Part shown: positions 44,340 through 55,384 of the stretch, in pieces
Numbering within the stretch: position 1 is the stretch's first letter
Layout of the letters: every line of letters starts with the position of its first letter
From: Megaustenia siamemsis
Lineage: Eukaryota; Mollusca; Gastropoda; Stylommatophora; Ariophantidae
Direction of reading: 5' to 3'
DNA length: 64,000 nt
Assembly: GCA_032433765.1 (NCBI GenBank)
Contig: JAVIAB010000049.1
Span: 18,592,768-18,656,767, forward strand
Notes under the pieces: model-generated
Told to the model about the DNA's origin: nothing
Database searches by the model: none
Seen by the model: only the letters and a program-made list of their open reading frames with translations
Position numbers and translations under genes: made by a program

Positions 44340-44605
44340 TGAATATTTGTCGGGTCAAAGCAACGAAATGCATAAAAATGCGAAGCTGCAGTAAAGCTAA
44401 TTGTAAGGAGAAATAAAAATATATAAACATATATTTAAAAAAAAACTGTATGGGTAATGCTTTGCGTAATAAGTGGACATCACAAATTAGAATGTTTCGG
44501 CCAATAGGCTTTCAGCAGGAACATACAACACACACACACACAAATATTTTACATAAAGCTTTAACCATACCATTTTTTTCTATTTATTTTTTTTATTTCT
44601 CTGTG
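44340..44605. mobile_element. Repeat E copy with (CA)n
   Basis: It contains gcataaaaatgcgaagctgc, gtttcggccaataggctttc and a short (CA)n run, ending cttcataaagctttaacc-like at 44555-44575. It shares these blocks with repeat E at 32460-33090 and 51985. Confidence 0.7.
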
Positions 44606-44607
44606 GA

Positions 44608-46280
44608 ATAGTTTGTCTTGTTTTATTTGTAAACTTCGAACATTTGTCTTGTTTTATTTGTAAACTTCAAACATTTGTCTTGTTTTATTTGTAAACTTCG
44701 AACATTTGTCTTGTTTTATTTGTAAACTTAGAACATTTGTCTTGTTTTATTTGTAAACTTCGAACATTTGTCTTGTTTTATTTGTAAACTTCGAACATTT
44801 GTCTTGTTTTATTTGTAGACTTCGAACATTTGTCTTGTTTTATTTGTAAGCTGGGAACATTAGTCTTGTTTTATTTGTAAGCTTGGAACATTTGTCTTAT
44901 TTTATTTGTAAACTTGGAACATTAGCCTTGTTTTATTTGTAAACTTCAAACATTTGTCTTGTTTTATTTGTAAACTTCGAACATTTGTCTTGTTTTAATT
45001 GTAAACTTCGAACATTTGTCTTGTTTTATTTGTAAGCTGGGAACATTAGTCTTGTTTTATTTGTAAGCTTCGAACATTTGTCTTGTTTTATTTGTAAACT
45101 TTGAACATTTGTCTTGTTTTATTTGTAAGCTTGTAACATTTGTCTTGTTTTATTTGTAAGCTTGGAACATTAGTCTTGTTTTATTTGTAAGCTTGGAACA
45201 TTAGCCTTGTTTTATTTGTAAGCTTGGAACATTAGCCTTGTTTTATTTGTAAGCTTGGAACATATGTCTTGTTTTATTTGTAAGCTTGGAACATTAGTCT
45301 TGTTTTATTTGTAAGCTTGTAACATTAGTCTTGTTTTATTTGTAAGCTTGGAACATTAGTCTTGTTTTATTTGTAAGCTTGGAACATTTGTCTTGTTTTA
45401 TTTGTAAGCTTGGAGCATTAGTCTTGTTTTATTTGTAAACTTCGAACATTTGTCTTGTTTTATTTGTAAGCTTGGAACATTAGCCTTGTTTTATTTGTAA
45501 ACTTGTAATATTTGTCTTGTTTTATTTGTAAGCTTGGAACATTAGCCTTGTTTTATTTGTAAGCTTGGAACATTAGCCTTGTTTTATTTGTAAGCTTGGA
45601 ACATTTGTCTTGTTTTATTTGTAAACTTGGAACATTTGCCTTGTTTTATTTGTAAGCTTGGAACATTTGTCTTGTTTTATTTGTAAGCTTGGAACATTTG
45701 TCTTGTTTTATTTGTAAGCTGGGAACATTAGCCTTGTTTTATTTGTAAACTTCGAACATTTGTCTTGTTTTATTTGTATACTTCGAACATTTGTCTTGTT
45801 TTAATTGTAAACTTCGAACATTTGTCTTGTTTTATTTGTAAGCTGGGAACATTAGTCTTGTTTTATTTGTAAGCTTCGAACATTTGTCTTGTTTTATTTG
45901 TAAACTTTGAACATTTGTCTTGTTTTATTTGTAAGTTTGTAACATTTGTCTTGTTTTATTTGTAAGCTTGGAACATTAGTCTTGTTTTATTTGTAAGCTT
46001 GGAACATTTGTCTTGTTTTATTGTAAGCTTGGAACATTAGTCTTGTTTTATTTGTAAACTTTGAACATTTGTCTTGTTTTATTTGTAAGCTTGGAACATT
46101 TGTCTTGTTTTATTTGTAAGCTTGGAACATTAGTCTTGTTTTATTTGTAAGCTTGGAACATTTGTCTTGTTTTATTTGTAAGCTTGGAACATTTGTCTTG
46201 TTTTATTTGTAAGCTTGGAACATTTGTCTTGTTTTATTTGTAAGCTTGGAACATTTGTCTTGTTTTATTTGTAAGCTTGT
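44608..46280. repeat. 31-bp minisatellite (intron 14)
   Basis: About 54 copies of cttgttttatttgtaagctt, ggaacatttgt. Frequent variants are aaacttcg and aagctggg, and ttagt or ttagc in place of tttgt. Many units contain GTAAGC, a donor-like motif. Confidence 0.97.
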
Positions 46281-46962
46281 AATGTCTGATATTCTTGTTG
46301 TAATCAAATTCTTGTTGTAATCAGATTCTTGTTGTAATCAGATTCTTGTTGTAATCAGATTCTTGTTGTAATCAAATTCTTGTTGTAATCAGATTCTTGT
46401 TGTCATCAGATTCTTGTTGTAATCAGATTCTCTTGTTTTAATCAAATTCTTGTTGTGATCAGATTCTTGTTGTAATCAGATTCTTGTTGTAATCAAACTC
46501 TCTTGTTGTAATCAAATTCTTGTTGTAATCAGATTCTTGTTGTAATCAAATTCTTGTTGTAATCAGATTCTTGTTGTAATCAGATTCTCTTGTTTTAATC
46601 AAATTCTTGTTGTGATCAAATTCTTGTTGTAATCAAATTGTCTTGTTATAATCAAATGTAATCAAATTCTCTTGCTGTAATCAAATTCTCTTGCTGTAAT
46701 CAAATTCTTTTTGTAATCAATTCTTGTTGTAATCAGATTCTTGTTGTAATCAAATTCTTGTTTTAATCAAATTCTTGTTGTAATCAAATTGTCTTGTTAT
46801 AATCAAATGTAATCAAATTCTCATTGTAATCAAATTCTCATTGTAATCATATTCTCATTGTAATCAAATTCTCTTGTTGTAATCAAATTCTTTTTGTAAT
46901 CAATTCTTGTTGTAATCAAATTCTCTTGTCATCAAATTATTGCTGTAATCAAATTCCTGTTG
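46281..46962. repeat. 17-bp tandem repeat running into the exon 15 acceptor
   Basis: About 38 copies of ttcttgttgtaatcaga or ...atcaaa, some with an extra tc or tg. The last units (gtaatcaaattcctgttgta) run straight into the real acceptor atcatcag of exon 15. Every unit with atcag resembles that acceptor. Confidence 0.95.
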
Positions 46963-46972
46963 TAATCATCAG

Positions 46973-47259
46973 GCATGATGAAGAGAAAGAAAAGATTGGC
47001 CCATCTGTACCTAAGCCAGCACCTCCTCTTCCACCACCTCCACCCCCGACATCTACATCCACATCTGCTCCACCACCCCCGCCACCACAGCCAGCAGCAA
47101 CAACAACTGTAATTGTTCCACCACCTCCACCAGTCCAGCACATGCAGCCACAAATTCGCCCGCCTCCAATTATTCCACAAATGGGCCGGCCCATGCTGGG
47201 AGGACCCATCAACATCCCTGGCATGATGGTCATACCGCCAAGGCCACCGATAATGATGG
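46973..47259 (+). CDS. SF3A1: SF3A1 exon 15 (proline-rich region)
   Basis: This exon encodes residues 540-635. It starts with the conserved VHDEEKEKIGPSVPKPAPPL (VPEDDTKEKIGPS in vertebrates) and continues through proline runs, MQPQIRPPPIIPQMGRPMLG and INIPGMMVIPPRPPIMM. Proline-rich low complexity is normal here and is not conserved residue by residue. The acceptor is aatcatcag and the donor GTGAGT at 47260. The frame stays open throughout. Confidence 0.95.
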
Positions 47260-47269
47260 GTGAGTGGTT

Positions 47270-47902
47270 TTATTTTGTATTTATTTATTTATTTTTTTTG
47301 TTAAATTAATTTTTATTAATTTTTTTGTTTAATTAACTTTTTTTTTAATTTTAAAAAATTAAATTTGTATTTATTTTTTTGGTTAAATAAATTTTTATTT
47401 TGTTTTTGTTAAATTAATTTTTATTTATTTTTTTTGTTTTTTATTAAATTTATTTTTTTAAATTTATTTTTTTGTAAATAAATTTTTATTTATTTCTTTG
47501 TTAAATAATTTTTTTTTATATATCTCATGTTGCTACGACAAAGGTTGTGTTCTTGTTCGGGGTCGGAAAATTTTGTAGTTGATGGATCAGCAGAGATGAG
47601 CAGACCAAGATATTCATACTCAGAACCAGGTTCTTGGGCCTCAGAGAACACATACGCGAGATAGGACTCATTGACTTGGCAGCTTGTGATAGCGGAACAT
47701 CCAGACAAACTCATACAACAGATGAGCTCCCAAAAGTTTATTTTACAGAGAGTCCTCATTTGCAGCTAAACCCAAAGGAAAGAGACTGTTTCTTTACTAC
47801 AGATGGGACAAGAAAGCACTGAAAATGAACACAGCTGAATGGAAATTTGCCAACCCAACCAATGCATCCAGCAGAGGACAAGATGTCTGTGCTTGATGGC
47901 AG
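47270..47902. other. AT-rich low-complexity start of intron 15
   Basis: Positions 47270-47520 are T/A-rich degenerate (ttattttt) sequence. The following 380 bases are unassigned. Short open frames near 47490-47822 have no recognisable motif. Confidence 0.5.
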
Positions 47903-48164
47903 TAAAAATGTAAAGTAAAGTACCCCAGTCACGCCAAGTGGCGTACAGGGAAATATGGTGTTAGTGACCCTATATTTTACAGACATTCAGCACATGATTT
48001 TGGGGGTAATGTGGTCGGTATTACGCCCGTGCTGCTTTACTTTCCCAGAAAAAAATCCGATACCCATTTAAGGTTGGGTAAACCCGGAAGCCGTCGGTTG
48101 GGATCGAACCCTACCCCTTGTCTTTTGTAGTCCAGTTCACTAACCACTGAGCTATCGCAGCTCG
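47903..48164 (-). mobile_element. SINE-A copy
   Basis: Minus-strand SINE-A with box A-like and box B-like sequences and the conserved 3' half. A perfect 12-bp target-site duplication, gcttgatggcag, lies at 47891-47902 and 48165-48176. Confidence 0.92.
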
Positions 48165-48297
48165 GCTTGATGGCAGGTAGTAGAGAAATTCAGATTGTTC
48201 TAGACTGCTGGTATGCTTGATTTGACATAAGTTAACTCCTTTCTGCTGTGACCTGATTGTACTTTAAGGTACTTGTAACACAAGTACCTATCTTTCT

Positions 48298-48860
48298 ATC
48301 TATCTATTGACCTTTTGAGCCGTAGCTGGCCCATAGGGCGTAGACCAAGATACTCTTTCTCCTATCTGAAATTTTTGTTCTAGCAGTTTTCAGTTCTTTT
48401 AAAGATATTTTATCAAATCTCGCCATTTGTCTCTGTTCTTTGCAAGCAGCTCTATCTCATTGAGGGAGCCGAATCCTGTTGCTCTTGCCTCTCTCATCAA
48501 TGTTCTTCTCAGTGTCTCTCTGGGTCTTCCTCTTTTCTCTTACCTGTTGTTTCCCACATGAGGGCTTGCTTTGCTATTCGGTTATTATCTCTTCTCATCA
48601 CATGTGCAACATACGACATCGTCTTTTCTTTATTACTGAAGATATTAGTGGTTGATTGGCAATTTCTCTAATTTCCTCGTTTGTTTTGAATTCGTTCCAT
48701 GCTATACCAAGTATTTTCCTTAGACATTTATTTTCGAAAGCGTTCAACTTTATTTATATGTCTCTTGTTGTTTTCCAGCTTTCACATGCATACGTAAGGG
48801 TTGATAGTACATTTGATTTGAATAGTCTAAGTTTTGTGTTTGTGCTGCCTATCTTTACAG
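48298..48860 (-). mobile_element. nLTR-3, 3' part
   Basis: The minus strand encodes LRLFKSNVLSTLTYACESWK, NKCLRKILGIAWNEFKTNEE, VGRMLHM-like HVMRRDNNRI, KQALMWETTG and a decayed RGRPRETLRR block, followed by the family tail and (GATA)n at about 48290-48312. It is 5'-truncated. Confidence 0.87.
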
Positions 48861-49244
48861 TTTGTTTAATCTTTATTTTGCTTACAGTAGCTTGATAACG
48901 ATCGGGTATCACCTGTAGCACATGATGTCCCCTACCGAACAAGGTTTTCCATTGCAATCCCCCTTAACGTTGTTGTTGTGATTTCTATTGTTGTGACGAT
49001 TCATGATTGTACAAAGAAGTTACGACGGTGGTTTTCTGTTGCCTTTCGTCGCTTTGTTTACGGTTGCTCCACTAACCTTTGACTAAAAAGTCTCACCCAC
49101 AAGGCAGTGAGGTTGTTTTACTTCGGGTACCCTCCCTTAGCCTTTTACTCTCTTAAGCTTACCAGCAGGGCAGCCACAGGTTGTACTGTTTACTGCATAC
49201 AGTAGCAGGTAGCAGCAACTCGAGAAAATATCCCCACATTTGGG
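48861..49244. other. Intron 15 segment, nothing recognised
   Basis: Somewhat more GC-rich than its surroundings (for example cctttcgtcgctttgtttac), possibly an old insertion. No homology was recognised by eye. Confidence 0.4.
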
Positions 49245-49710
49245 ATGGAGATAATATATCGACCTCTGGACAGGAAATCCTTGGTTTGATTCCCACCACA
49301 AGCGGCGGAAAAATAAGAAAAATATTGAATCCAAAGTTTCTTCATGGCTTTAGGTTTCCCTGATCTCTGGGTAGTGAGATCCCGTGTATAGCCCTCTTGG
49401 AAAACAGAATGTCCCATGTGTGTGTTGCACATGTTAAAAAAAAATTGACATTTGGAAATTTACAAGAGTAGGCTAAATATGGCCACTGAGTGAGAAAATT
49501 AATAGGAAAAAATCTACCCAAAAAAATGTTAAAACTCTTCATGATAAAAATATGAGTACATCTGAAGTAGGAAAATGTCTGCCTGTATGGCGAGGGACAC
49601 CTGAGTACATGACTGTTGGTATGAGGAAGTAGGAAAAATATTATATAGACACCAGATTCAGTCATTGCTAGAGATATAAAGCTGGCGAACATAAACAAAT
49701 CTCCACATAT
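49245..49710 (+). mobile_element. SINE-C copy
   Basis: The head has a tRNA-like box B region (tccttggtttgattcccacc) after cctctggacaggaaa, as at 2005-2040. The body (agtacatctgaagtaggaaa, tgtctgcctgtatggcgagg, gagatataaagctggcgaac) matches the copy split by SINE-A at 3660-4262. Confidence 0.72.
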
Positions 49711-49739
49711 GCTTTAATTGATGCTTTGTTTCTCTTCAG

Positions 49740-49917
49740 GAATGCCCCGACCCCCAATGATGCCTCCAATGGGGATGGGAATGCCACCGGCGCCACCTAT
49801 GATTGCAGCACAGGTCCCCATCAGGCCTGCTGGGTGATGACAGATGAGCCTCCTAACAAGAAGCAGAAGACCGAAGAGAATCTTATTCCTGAATACGTGT
49901 TCCTGCAGAAAAACAAG
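49740..49917 (+). CDS. SF3A1: SF3A1 exon 16 (one base missing; NLS-like motif)
   Basis: This exon encodes residues 636-695. It opens in phase as a Met/Pro-rich stretch (MPRPPMMPPMGMGMPPAPP, MIAAQVPIRPAG), then runs into TGA at 49835-49837. One base further on, the family sequence resumes as MTDEPPNKKQKTEENLIPEY and VFLQKNK, including the lysine-rich nuclear-localisation-like NKKQKTE. One base appears to be missing in GGG at 49832-49834. The acceptor is ttctcttcag and the donor GTGAGA at 49918. Confidence 0.92.
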
Positions 49918-50089
49918 GTGAGAGTGGATCGTGACAGTGTCTGTCAGCTGGTACTTGTAGGTGTAGTTGACAGCATACTGGCCTCATGTTCCATCTGTAG
50001 TTGTCAATAGTGTTGCTTGAAAAAATGTTTTTGTCTAATTCGCATCGTTGGAGATGGAAACATATTAATAGTCAGATTATCCTCGTAAC

Positions 50090-50185
50090 ACATCAAACAA
50101 CAGTCCAGAAGCACTCAGATCTCCTCCCCAGCAAGACCCGCAGTGTGAAACGATGGACTGGTCCACCAAGTCTACCCCCAATCTC
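50090..50185 (-). mobile_element. Possible diverged nLTR-7 3' fragment
   Basis: agcactcagatctcctcccc and agcaagacccgcagtgt resemble ggtgctcagatcccctcctc..cccgcagtgtcc of nLTR-7 copies. Only this short block is similar. Confidence 0.45.
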
Positions 50186-50351
50186 CTCATAGGTCTCCTG
50201 AATTGAGACATCATATCTCTTGACTAACGTGAGGATCTGAGAGTCATGCCTGGCTGAAGATTCACGGACAGCATCAAAATCTCTATCATTTCATCCTTCA
50301 TTTTGAGCATACAGATGAGTTTGGGATATTCAATCATCCACCATGAAGATA

Positions 50352-50611
50352 TGGGAGCCGCGATAGCTCAGTGGTTAGTGAACTGGACTACAAAGGACTA
50401 GAGGTAGGGTTCGATCCCAACCGACGGCTTTCGGCTCACCCAGCATTTAATGGGTACCGGATTTTTTTTCTGGGGAAGTAATGCGGCACGGGCGTAATAC
50501 CGACCACATTACCCAAAAATCATGTGGTGCTGAAGGTCTTTAAAATTTATGGTCACTAACACCATATTCCCTATACGCCACTTGGCATGACGGGGGTACT
50601 TTACTTTTTTT
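50352..50611 (+). mobile_element. SINE-A, best-preserved sense copy
   Basis: Starts gggagccgcgatagctcagt, with box A-like gatagctcagtggttag and box B-like gggttcgatcccaacc, then the conserved body and the 3' end (catattccctatacgccact). A perfect 12-bp target-site duplication, accatgaagata, is at 50340-50351 and 50612-50623. Confidence 0.94.
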
Positions 50612-50714
50612 ACCATGAAGATACACACACTTAACAATATAAGAGAATGGAATAGTATCAATTGTGAAGAAGAAATATCTTGATACTTTTGACAGTACTT
50701 TTCTTTGTGTGTTA

Positions 50715-51524
50715 TAGTTACAATTATAGTTGTAGTTATAGTTACAGTTACAGTTATAGTTACATTTACAGTTATAGTTACAGTTACAGTTATAGTTACA
50801 ATTATAGTTGTAGTTATAGTTACAGTTACAGTTATAGTTACAATTATAGTTGTAGTTATAGTTATAGTTACAGTTACAGTTATAGTTACAATTATAGTTG
50901 TAGTTATAGTTACAGTTACAGTTATAGTTACAATTATAGTTGTAGTTATAGTTACAGTTACAGTTATAGTTACAATTATAGTTGTAGTTATAGTTACAGT
51001 TATAGTTACAGTTACAGTTATAGTTACAGTTATAGTTACAGTTATAGTTACAGTTATAGTTACAGTTACAGTTATAGTTATAGTTACAGTTACAGTTACA
51101 GTTATAGTTATAGTTATAGTTACAGTTATAGTTACAGTTATAGTTACAGTTACAGTTATAGTTACAGTTACAATTATAGTTACAGTTACAGTATAGTTAC
51201 AGTTATAGTTATAGTTACAGTTATAGTTATAGTTACAGTTATAGTTACAGTTATAGTTACAGTTATAGTTACAGTTACAGTTATAGTTACAGTTACAGTT
51301 ATAGTTATAGTTACATTTATAGTTACAGTTACAGTTACAGTTATAGTTACAGTTATAGTTATAGTTATAGTTATAGTTACAGTTACAGTTATAGTTACAG
51401 TTATAGTTACAGTTATAGTTACAGTTATAGTTACAGTTATAGTTACAGTTATAGTTACAGTTATAGTTATAGTTACAGTTATAGTTATAGTTACAGTTAC
51501 AGTTATAGTTACAGTTATAGTTAC
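50715..51524. repeat. Hexanucleotide array (TTAYAG)n (intron 16)
   Basis: About 135 tandem hexamers, mostly TTATAG and TTACAG with some TTGTAG and CAATTATAG-type variants. The hexamer keeps long frames open on both strands (a 349-codon minus frame of Asn/Tyr/Cys and a 294-codon plus frame of Ser/Tyr), which are artefacts. The left part shows a 42-66 bp higher-order pattern built around TTGTAG. Confidence 0.97.
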
Positions 51525-51634
51525 GCCAAAAGATAGATATAAGACCAAGCAGCACCAAAAGTGAATGCAGCTGAACTGTCCTTCGTCATACGATATCATT
51601 CATCGTAAGCAATCTGAATATAGAAACACTTATC

Positions 51635-51800
51635 TGGACGAAAACACAGCTCATGCTGTTCACAGAGCACTAAACTCAGTAGCACCAGCAGCAAGCTGGA
51701 CTTGGAATATGAGGAAACTGCAACAAGGAACACTTTTCAGACAGTGCCTCAACAGTTTCTGTCACCTATCCGCCATATTAACCAGAAGTCCAATATATTT
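51635..51800 (+). repeat. Repeat F, copy 1
   Basis: gttcacagagcactaaactc, cttggaatatgaggaaactg and caacaaggaacac match, inverted, the sequence at about 55500-55625. It is an interspersed repeat of unknown class, with no coding motif. Confidence 0.65.
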
Positions 51801-51984
51801 TGTTCATCTCTTACTCTCCTGTCTGTGCCATTGTTATTCTCTCACTCTATGCTATTGGTGGTGTGTTCTAACACAAGAACCCTCACTGATGCTGCTGGTT
51901 CATGCGCTTGTTTTGAGATTATCCAATGTAATATATCAAAGTACAAATGGACACACTTAGTGGGCCAGACTACTGAAGTGGTCA

Positions 51985-52145
51985 CGGCAAAGGAATGCAT
52001 AAAAATGTGAAGCTGCTGTAAAGCTGAATGTGAAGAAGAAATGAAAAAAAAAATTGACAGAATGGTATGGTTAAAGCCATACGTAATTGATGGACAGTGC
52101 AAATTTTACTGACATTTCGGCTCAATATGCCTTCAGCAGGACTAC
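51985..52145. mobile_element. Repeat E fragment
   Basis: gcataaaaatgtgaagctgc, gaatggtatggttaaagcca and catttcggctcaatatgcct match repeat E blocks in the same order as at 44370-44520. It ends at the ttcagcagga block. Confidence 0.7.
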
Positions 52146-52505
52146 TGAAACCAAGAAGCTGGTTTAATGTCAACTGATGTCAACCCACCCTTAAATGCAT
52201 GCTGGATTTTTATGAAAAAGTAGGGTCGTGTGACATGATGTTGACCAAACCTCCTATAAAATGTGATGTTAGCCTTTCAAATCCTTCATATAAGAATAAA
52301 TAATATCTGGGATAAAAGACTCCTACTTAAAATTACAAGTTTTCAATTGAAGCAAAATTTTAAAATCTGTGTTTAATGGAAAACAAATTAAAGAATACAG
52401 TTTGAAAAAGAAATGATACCATATTATATTTATAACTCTTTTGTTACAGATGGTTTTTATCAATTTAGCGGTAGAGATTTCAGAGACAAAATTTGTCTTG
52501 TTTTT
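52146..52505. other. Intron 16 segment, nothing recognised
   Basis: Unassigned AT-rich sequence between the repeat E fragment and the nLTR-1 insertion. Confidence 0.4.
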
Positions 52506-52517
52506 AAATATTAATCT

Positions 52518-53108
52518 CATCATCATCATCAAGTACCGCGCCCACTGGTGTAGGTGATCATGTCTCTCCACAACTTTCGATCTCGACAGCTATTTATAAT
52601 TTCTGTTGTTGACCTTCTGCCAAGCATTTCTCTTAAGCTGTCTGGTATTTTTTCTCTTTGCTTCCTCTATATCTTCGTCCCTCAATTTTTCCAGTTGTTA
52701 CAATATATTCCAGTTGTTCTCTTCTCATTACATGGCCAAAAAGTGATGATTGTATTTTCCTAATATTGGAAATTAGCTCTCTTTTTGCTTCTGCCTCTTT
52801 CAGAACATCTTCATTACTATTCTTAGCTGTCAATGGTATTCTCAACATTCTTCTGTAAAACCACATTTCTACAGACTCCAGTGATTTTCTTGTCTGTTGT
52901 CCTATTGTCCATGATTCACATCCATATGTTAAGACTGGCTCTACATAACATTTAAGAACTCTTTTTCTTGTTTCTGTTGTCAAAAATGGATTGCATAGTA
53001 TCTTCCTCATTTTTTGGAAAGCTGCTTTTACCTGAGCCATTCTGCATCTCACCTCTGTTGTACATCTTCCGTCTGAGATTAACAATTAATTATTAATAAT
53101 TAATTAAT
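52518..53108 (-). mobile_element. nLTR-1, 3' part
   Basis: The minus strand encodes LISDGRCTTEVRCRMAQVKA, AFQKMRKILCNPFLTTETRK, YGCESWTIGQQTRKSLESVE, MWFYRRMLRIP and FGHVMRREQLEYIVTTGK, with (GAT)n at the 3' end. A 12-bp target-site duplication, aaatattaatct, is at 52506-52517 and 53109-53120. Short AT filler lies at its 5' end (53082-53108). Confidence 0.92.
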
Positions 53109-53397
53109 AAATATTAATCTACATGTTTATATTTATCTAATCCATAACATATAATATATATGAATTTTTAGATAATTAAACAAGGAATTAGATTTCACCA
53201 ATACCAAGAAGACAAAAGACATATAAAAAGAATAAGGTTTGATGACAGTTTTCACTAATCAAATTGAGAGTGATGCACTGTGCGGCTAAACGTACACAAC
53301 AGACATTGGCATAGCGCATGGTGCGTCGAAACGTACGGAAAGAGTTAAGAAGATACAAATAACTTTACATTTAGTATGAGTAAATGTTCTGATTTGT

Positions 53398-53893
53398 ACT
53401 ATCAACCCTTACGTGTGCGTGTGAAAGCTGGAAAACAACAAGAGATATAGAAATAGAGTTGAACGCATTCGAAATAAATGTGTAAGGAAAATACTTGATA
53501 TAGCGTGGAACGAATTCAAAACAAACATGGAAATTAGAGAAATCGCCAATCAACCACTAATATCTTCAGTAATAAAGAAAAGACGATGGTCATATGTTGG
53601 ACATGTGATGAGAAGAGATAATAACCGAATAGCAAAGCAAGCCCTCATATGGGAAACAACAGGTAAGAGGAAAAGAGGAAGACCCAGAGAGACACTGAGA
53701 AGAACATTGATGAGAGAGGCAAGAGCAGCAGGAATTGGCTCCCTCAATGAGATAGAGCTGCTTGCACAGAACAGAGACAAATTGCGAGATTTGATAAAAT
53801 ATCTTTAAAAGAATTGAAAACTGCTAGAACAAAAATCCAGAGGAGTATCTTGGTCTACGCCCTATGGGCCAGATATGGCTTGAAAGGTCAATA
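53398..53893 (+). mobile_element. nLTR-3, 3' part
   Basis: It encodes LSTLTCACESWKTTRDIEIE, then from 53527 IREIANQPLISSVIKKRRWS, VGHVMRRDNNRIAKQALIWE and GKRKRGRPRETLRRTLMREA, followed by the family tail gggccagatatggcttgaaa. One frame change near 53470. It is 5'-truncated. Confidence 0.88.
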
Positions 53894-54134
53894 GAATAGA
53901 AATATTCTGATTAGCAATAGAGTCTAACTAGGGATAGAGTGTGAGAAACCTGTTGGACAGAAATACAAATCCGATAACATTGAGAGTAGTACGTAGAGTG
54001 TAGAGCTTAACATATGCAAGTGAGACGCTGCAGAGAATTGAGTAAAACTATAATTTTGAGCTGTAGACTGCACTCAGTAGTTAAGTTGGTAGCCAACTTG
54101 AGTCATGTGTAGCACAGCATTTATATACCTGCAA

Positions 54135-54305
54135 TGAGTTGCTTGTGCTAACAATGCCAGTTCTGGTACCCTAGATGCAAGAACTACAAGAAAAATAACC
54201 TCTGCTGAGGTGAAGTGTGTTAGACGAAAGGCAGGAAACAGCATGAGAGACAAGATCAGAAATGAAGAACTGAGAAAAAAAGCTAGGAATAGTCCCCCCA
54301 CCCCA
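54135..54305 (+). mobile_element. nLTR-5 internal fragment
   Basis: It encodes the CQFWYPRCKNYKKNN-type and MKCVRRKAGNSMRDKIRNEE LRKKARN segments that correspond to 25525-25670 of the other copy. Both ends are truncated. Confidence 0.78.
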
Positions 54306-54324
54306 GTCATAGAATTCAACAAAC

Positions 54325-54860
54325 ACTTTCAGCTCCCTGTGGAGCATAGGTCTTTAACAAACACTTTCAGCTCCCTGTGGAGCATAGGTCTTCAACAAAC
54401 ACTTTCCAAGTCGTTCTGTTTCTTGCCATTCTTTTAAGACCATTCCATGTCTTCCCCGTCATCTTCATCTCTGCTTCTGTCTGTCTTCTCCATAATGTCT
54501 TGGCCTTCCTCTTTGTCTTTTCCCTTGGGGATTCAAAAAAGGGCCTGTTGTGTAATACTCTCAGTTGACTTCCGCAGTGTGTGTCCTATCCAGCGCCATC
54601 GTCTTCGCTGTATCTCTTTATCCACTGGTATTTGACTGGTACATTTTCATAATTATATGTTAGTGATTTTGTCCTGCTATTTCCATCCTTTTATTCTGCG
54701 TAAGCATCCATTAATGAAAGTCTGTATCTTTATGATTGTCAATTTTGTTGTTCTCAATGTTTCACAGCCATATAATAGGACTGACTTAACATTGGAGTTG
54801 AAAATTTTTATTTTTGTATTTAACCTAATTTCTTTGGATTTCCATATTTTGTATTTGCAC
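54325..54860 (-). mobile_element. nLTR-4, 3' part with duplicated 3' tip
   Basis: The minus strand encodes IWKSKEIRLNTKIKIFNSNV, KSVLLYGCETLRTTKLTIIK, FINGCLRRIKGWK and the IGHTLRKP/KRKRGRPR region in shifted frames. At the 3' tip, aacaaacactttcagctccc occurs twice (54318 and 54356), a small tandem duplication. Confidence 0.85.
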
Positions 54861-54861
54861 C

Positions 54862-55040
54862 CTGGATAACATGACAATAAAACATGTTCTACAGGATTGC
54901 CCCCAGTACACAGACCTAAGAAGGACAATGTGGCCCATACCCACCTCCCTGGAAGAGAAACTATATGAGGCAACCGAATCACTTAAACAGACAGCTGCCT
55001 TCATAAGATTCATAAGAGAGTCTGGTGTCCTAGCCTGAAT
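54862..55040 (+). mobile_element. nLTR-8, 3'-terminal fragment
   Basis: It begins near ggataacatgacaataaaac and reads through HVLQDCPQYTDL, MWPIPTSLEEKLYEATESLK and TAAFIRFIRESGVLA before a stop. It matches 60205-60372. This Cys-containing block normally follows the RNase H domain in this class. Confidence 0.78.
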
Positions 55041-55384
55041 GAGCCATGATCACAGAAGAAGAAGAAGAACACAGCAGTCTGATTACTAAAATGTTCTGGA
55101 AAATTCTGCTTTATTTCTAGTTATCTCTTGAGATGTCCCTACCGAACGCTAGACTGGGTAAGGTCACCTTCAACTAGGACTTGACAAAGAGGAGCATTGA
55201 GGTGTGTAGGACTCTGCTTCATCGGCGATATCTGCTAAGTGGATCTTCAGTCTAACTTCAACGCAGAAATTGCACTGAAGAGCCGAAAGTAATCAATCAA
55301 CAAATGCAATTTCTGCAGCGGTCCAGAGAACGTGACCTCGTTATTAGATTCGCGGAAGGTGAACTGAGGATTTTGTGTCACTTA
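55041..55384. other. Intron 16 segment, nothing recognised
   Basis: Unassigned sequence. No motif identified. Confidence 0.4.

Noticed and set aside
46932..47233. Gly/Trp-rich minus-strand frames over exon 15
   Set aside because: Antisense of the proline-rich coding tract of SF3A1.
49835..49837. True C-terminus of SF3A1 at the TGA in exon 16
   Set aside because: Strongly conserved SF3A1 sequence continues immediately in the next frame and through two more exons, so a missing base is more likely than a shortened protein.
50509..51564. Open frames of 349 (minus) and 294 (plus) codons
   Set aside because: They are produced by a hexanucleotide array, which keeps all frames open. They show only Asn/Tyr/Cys or Ser/Tyr/Val/Thr periodicity and no conserved domain.
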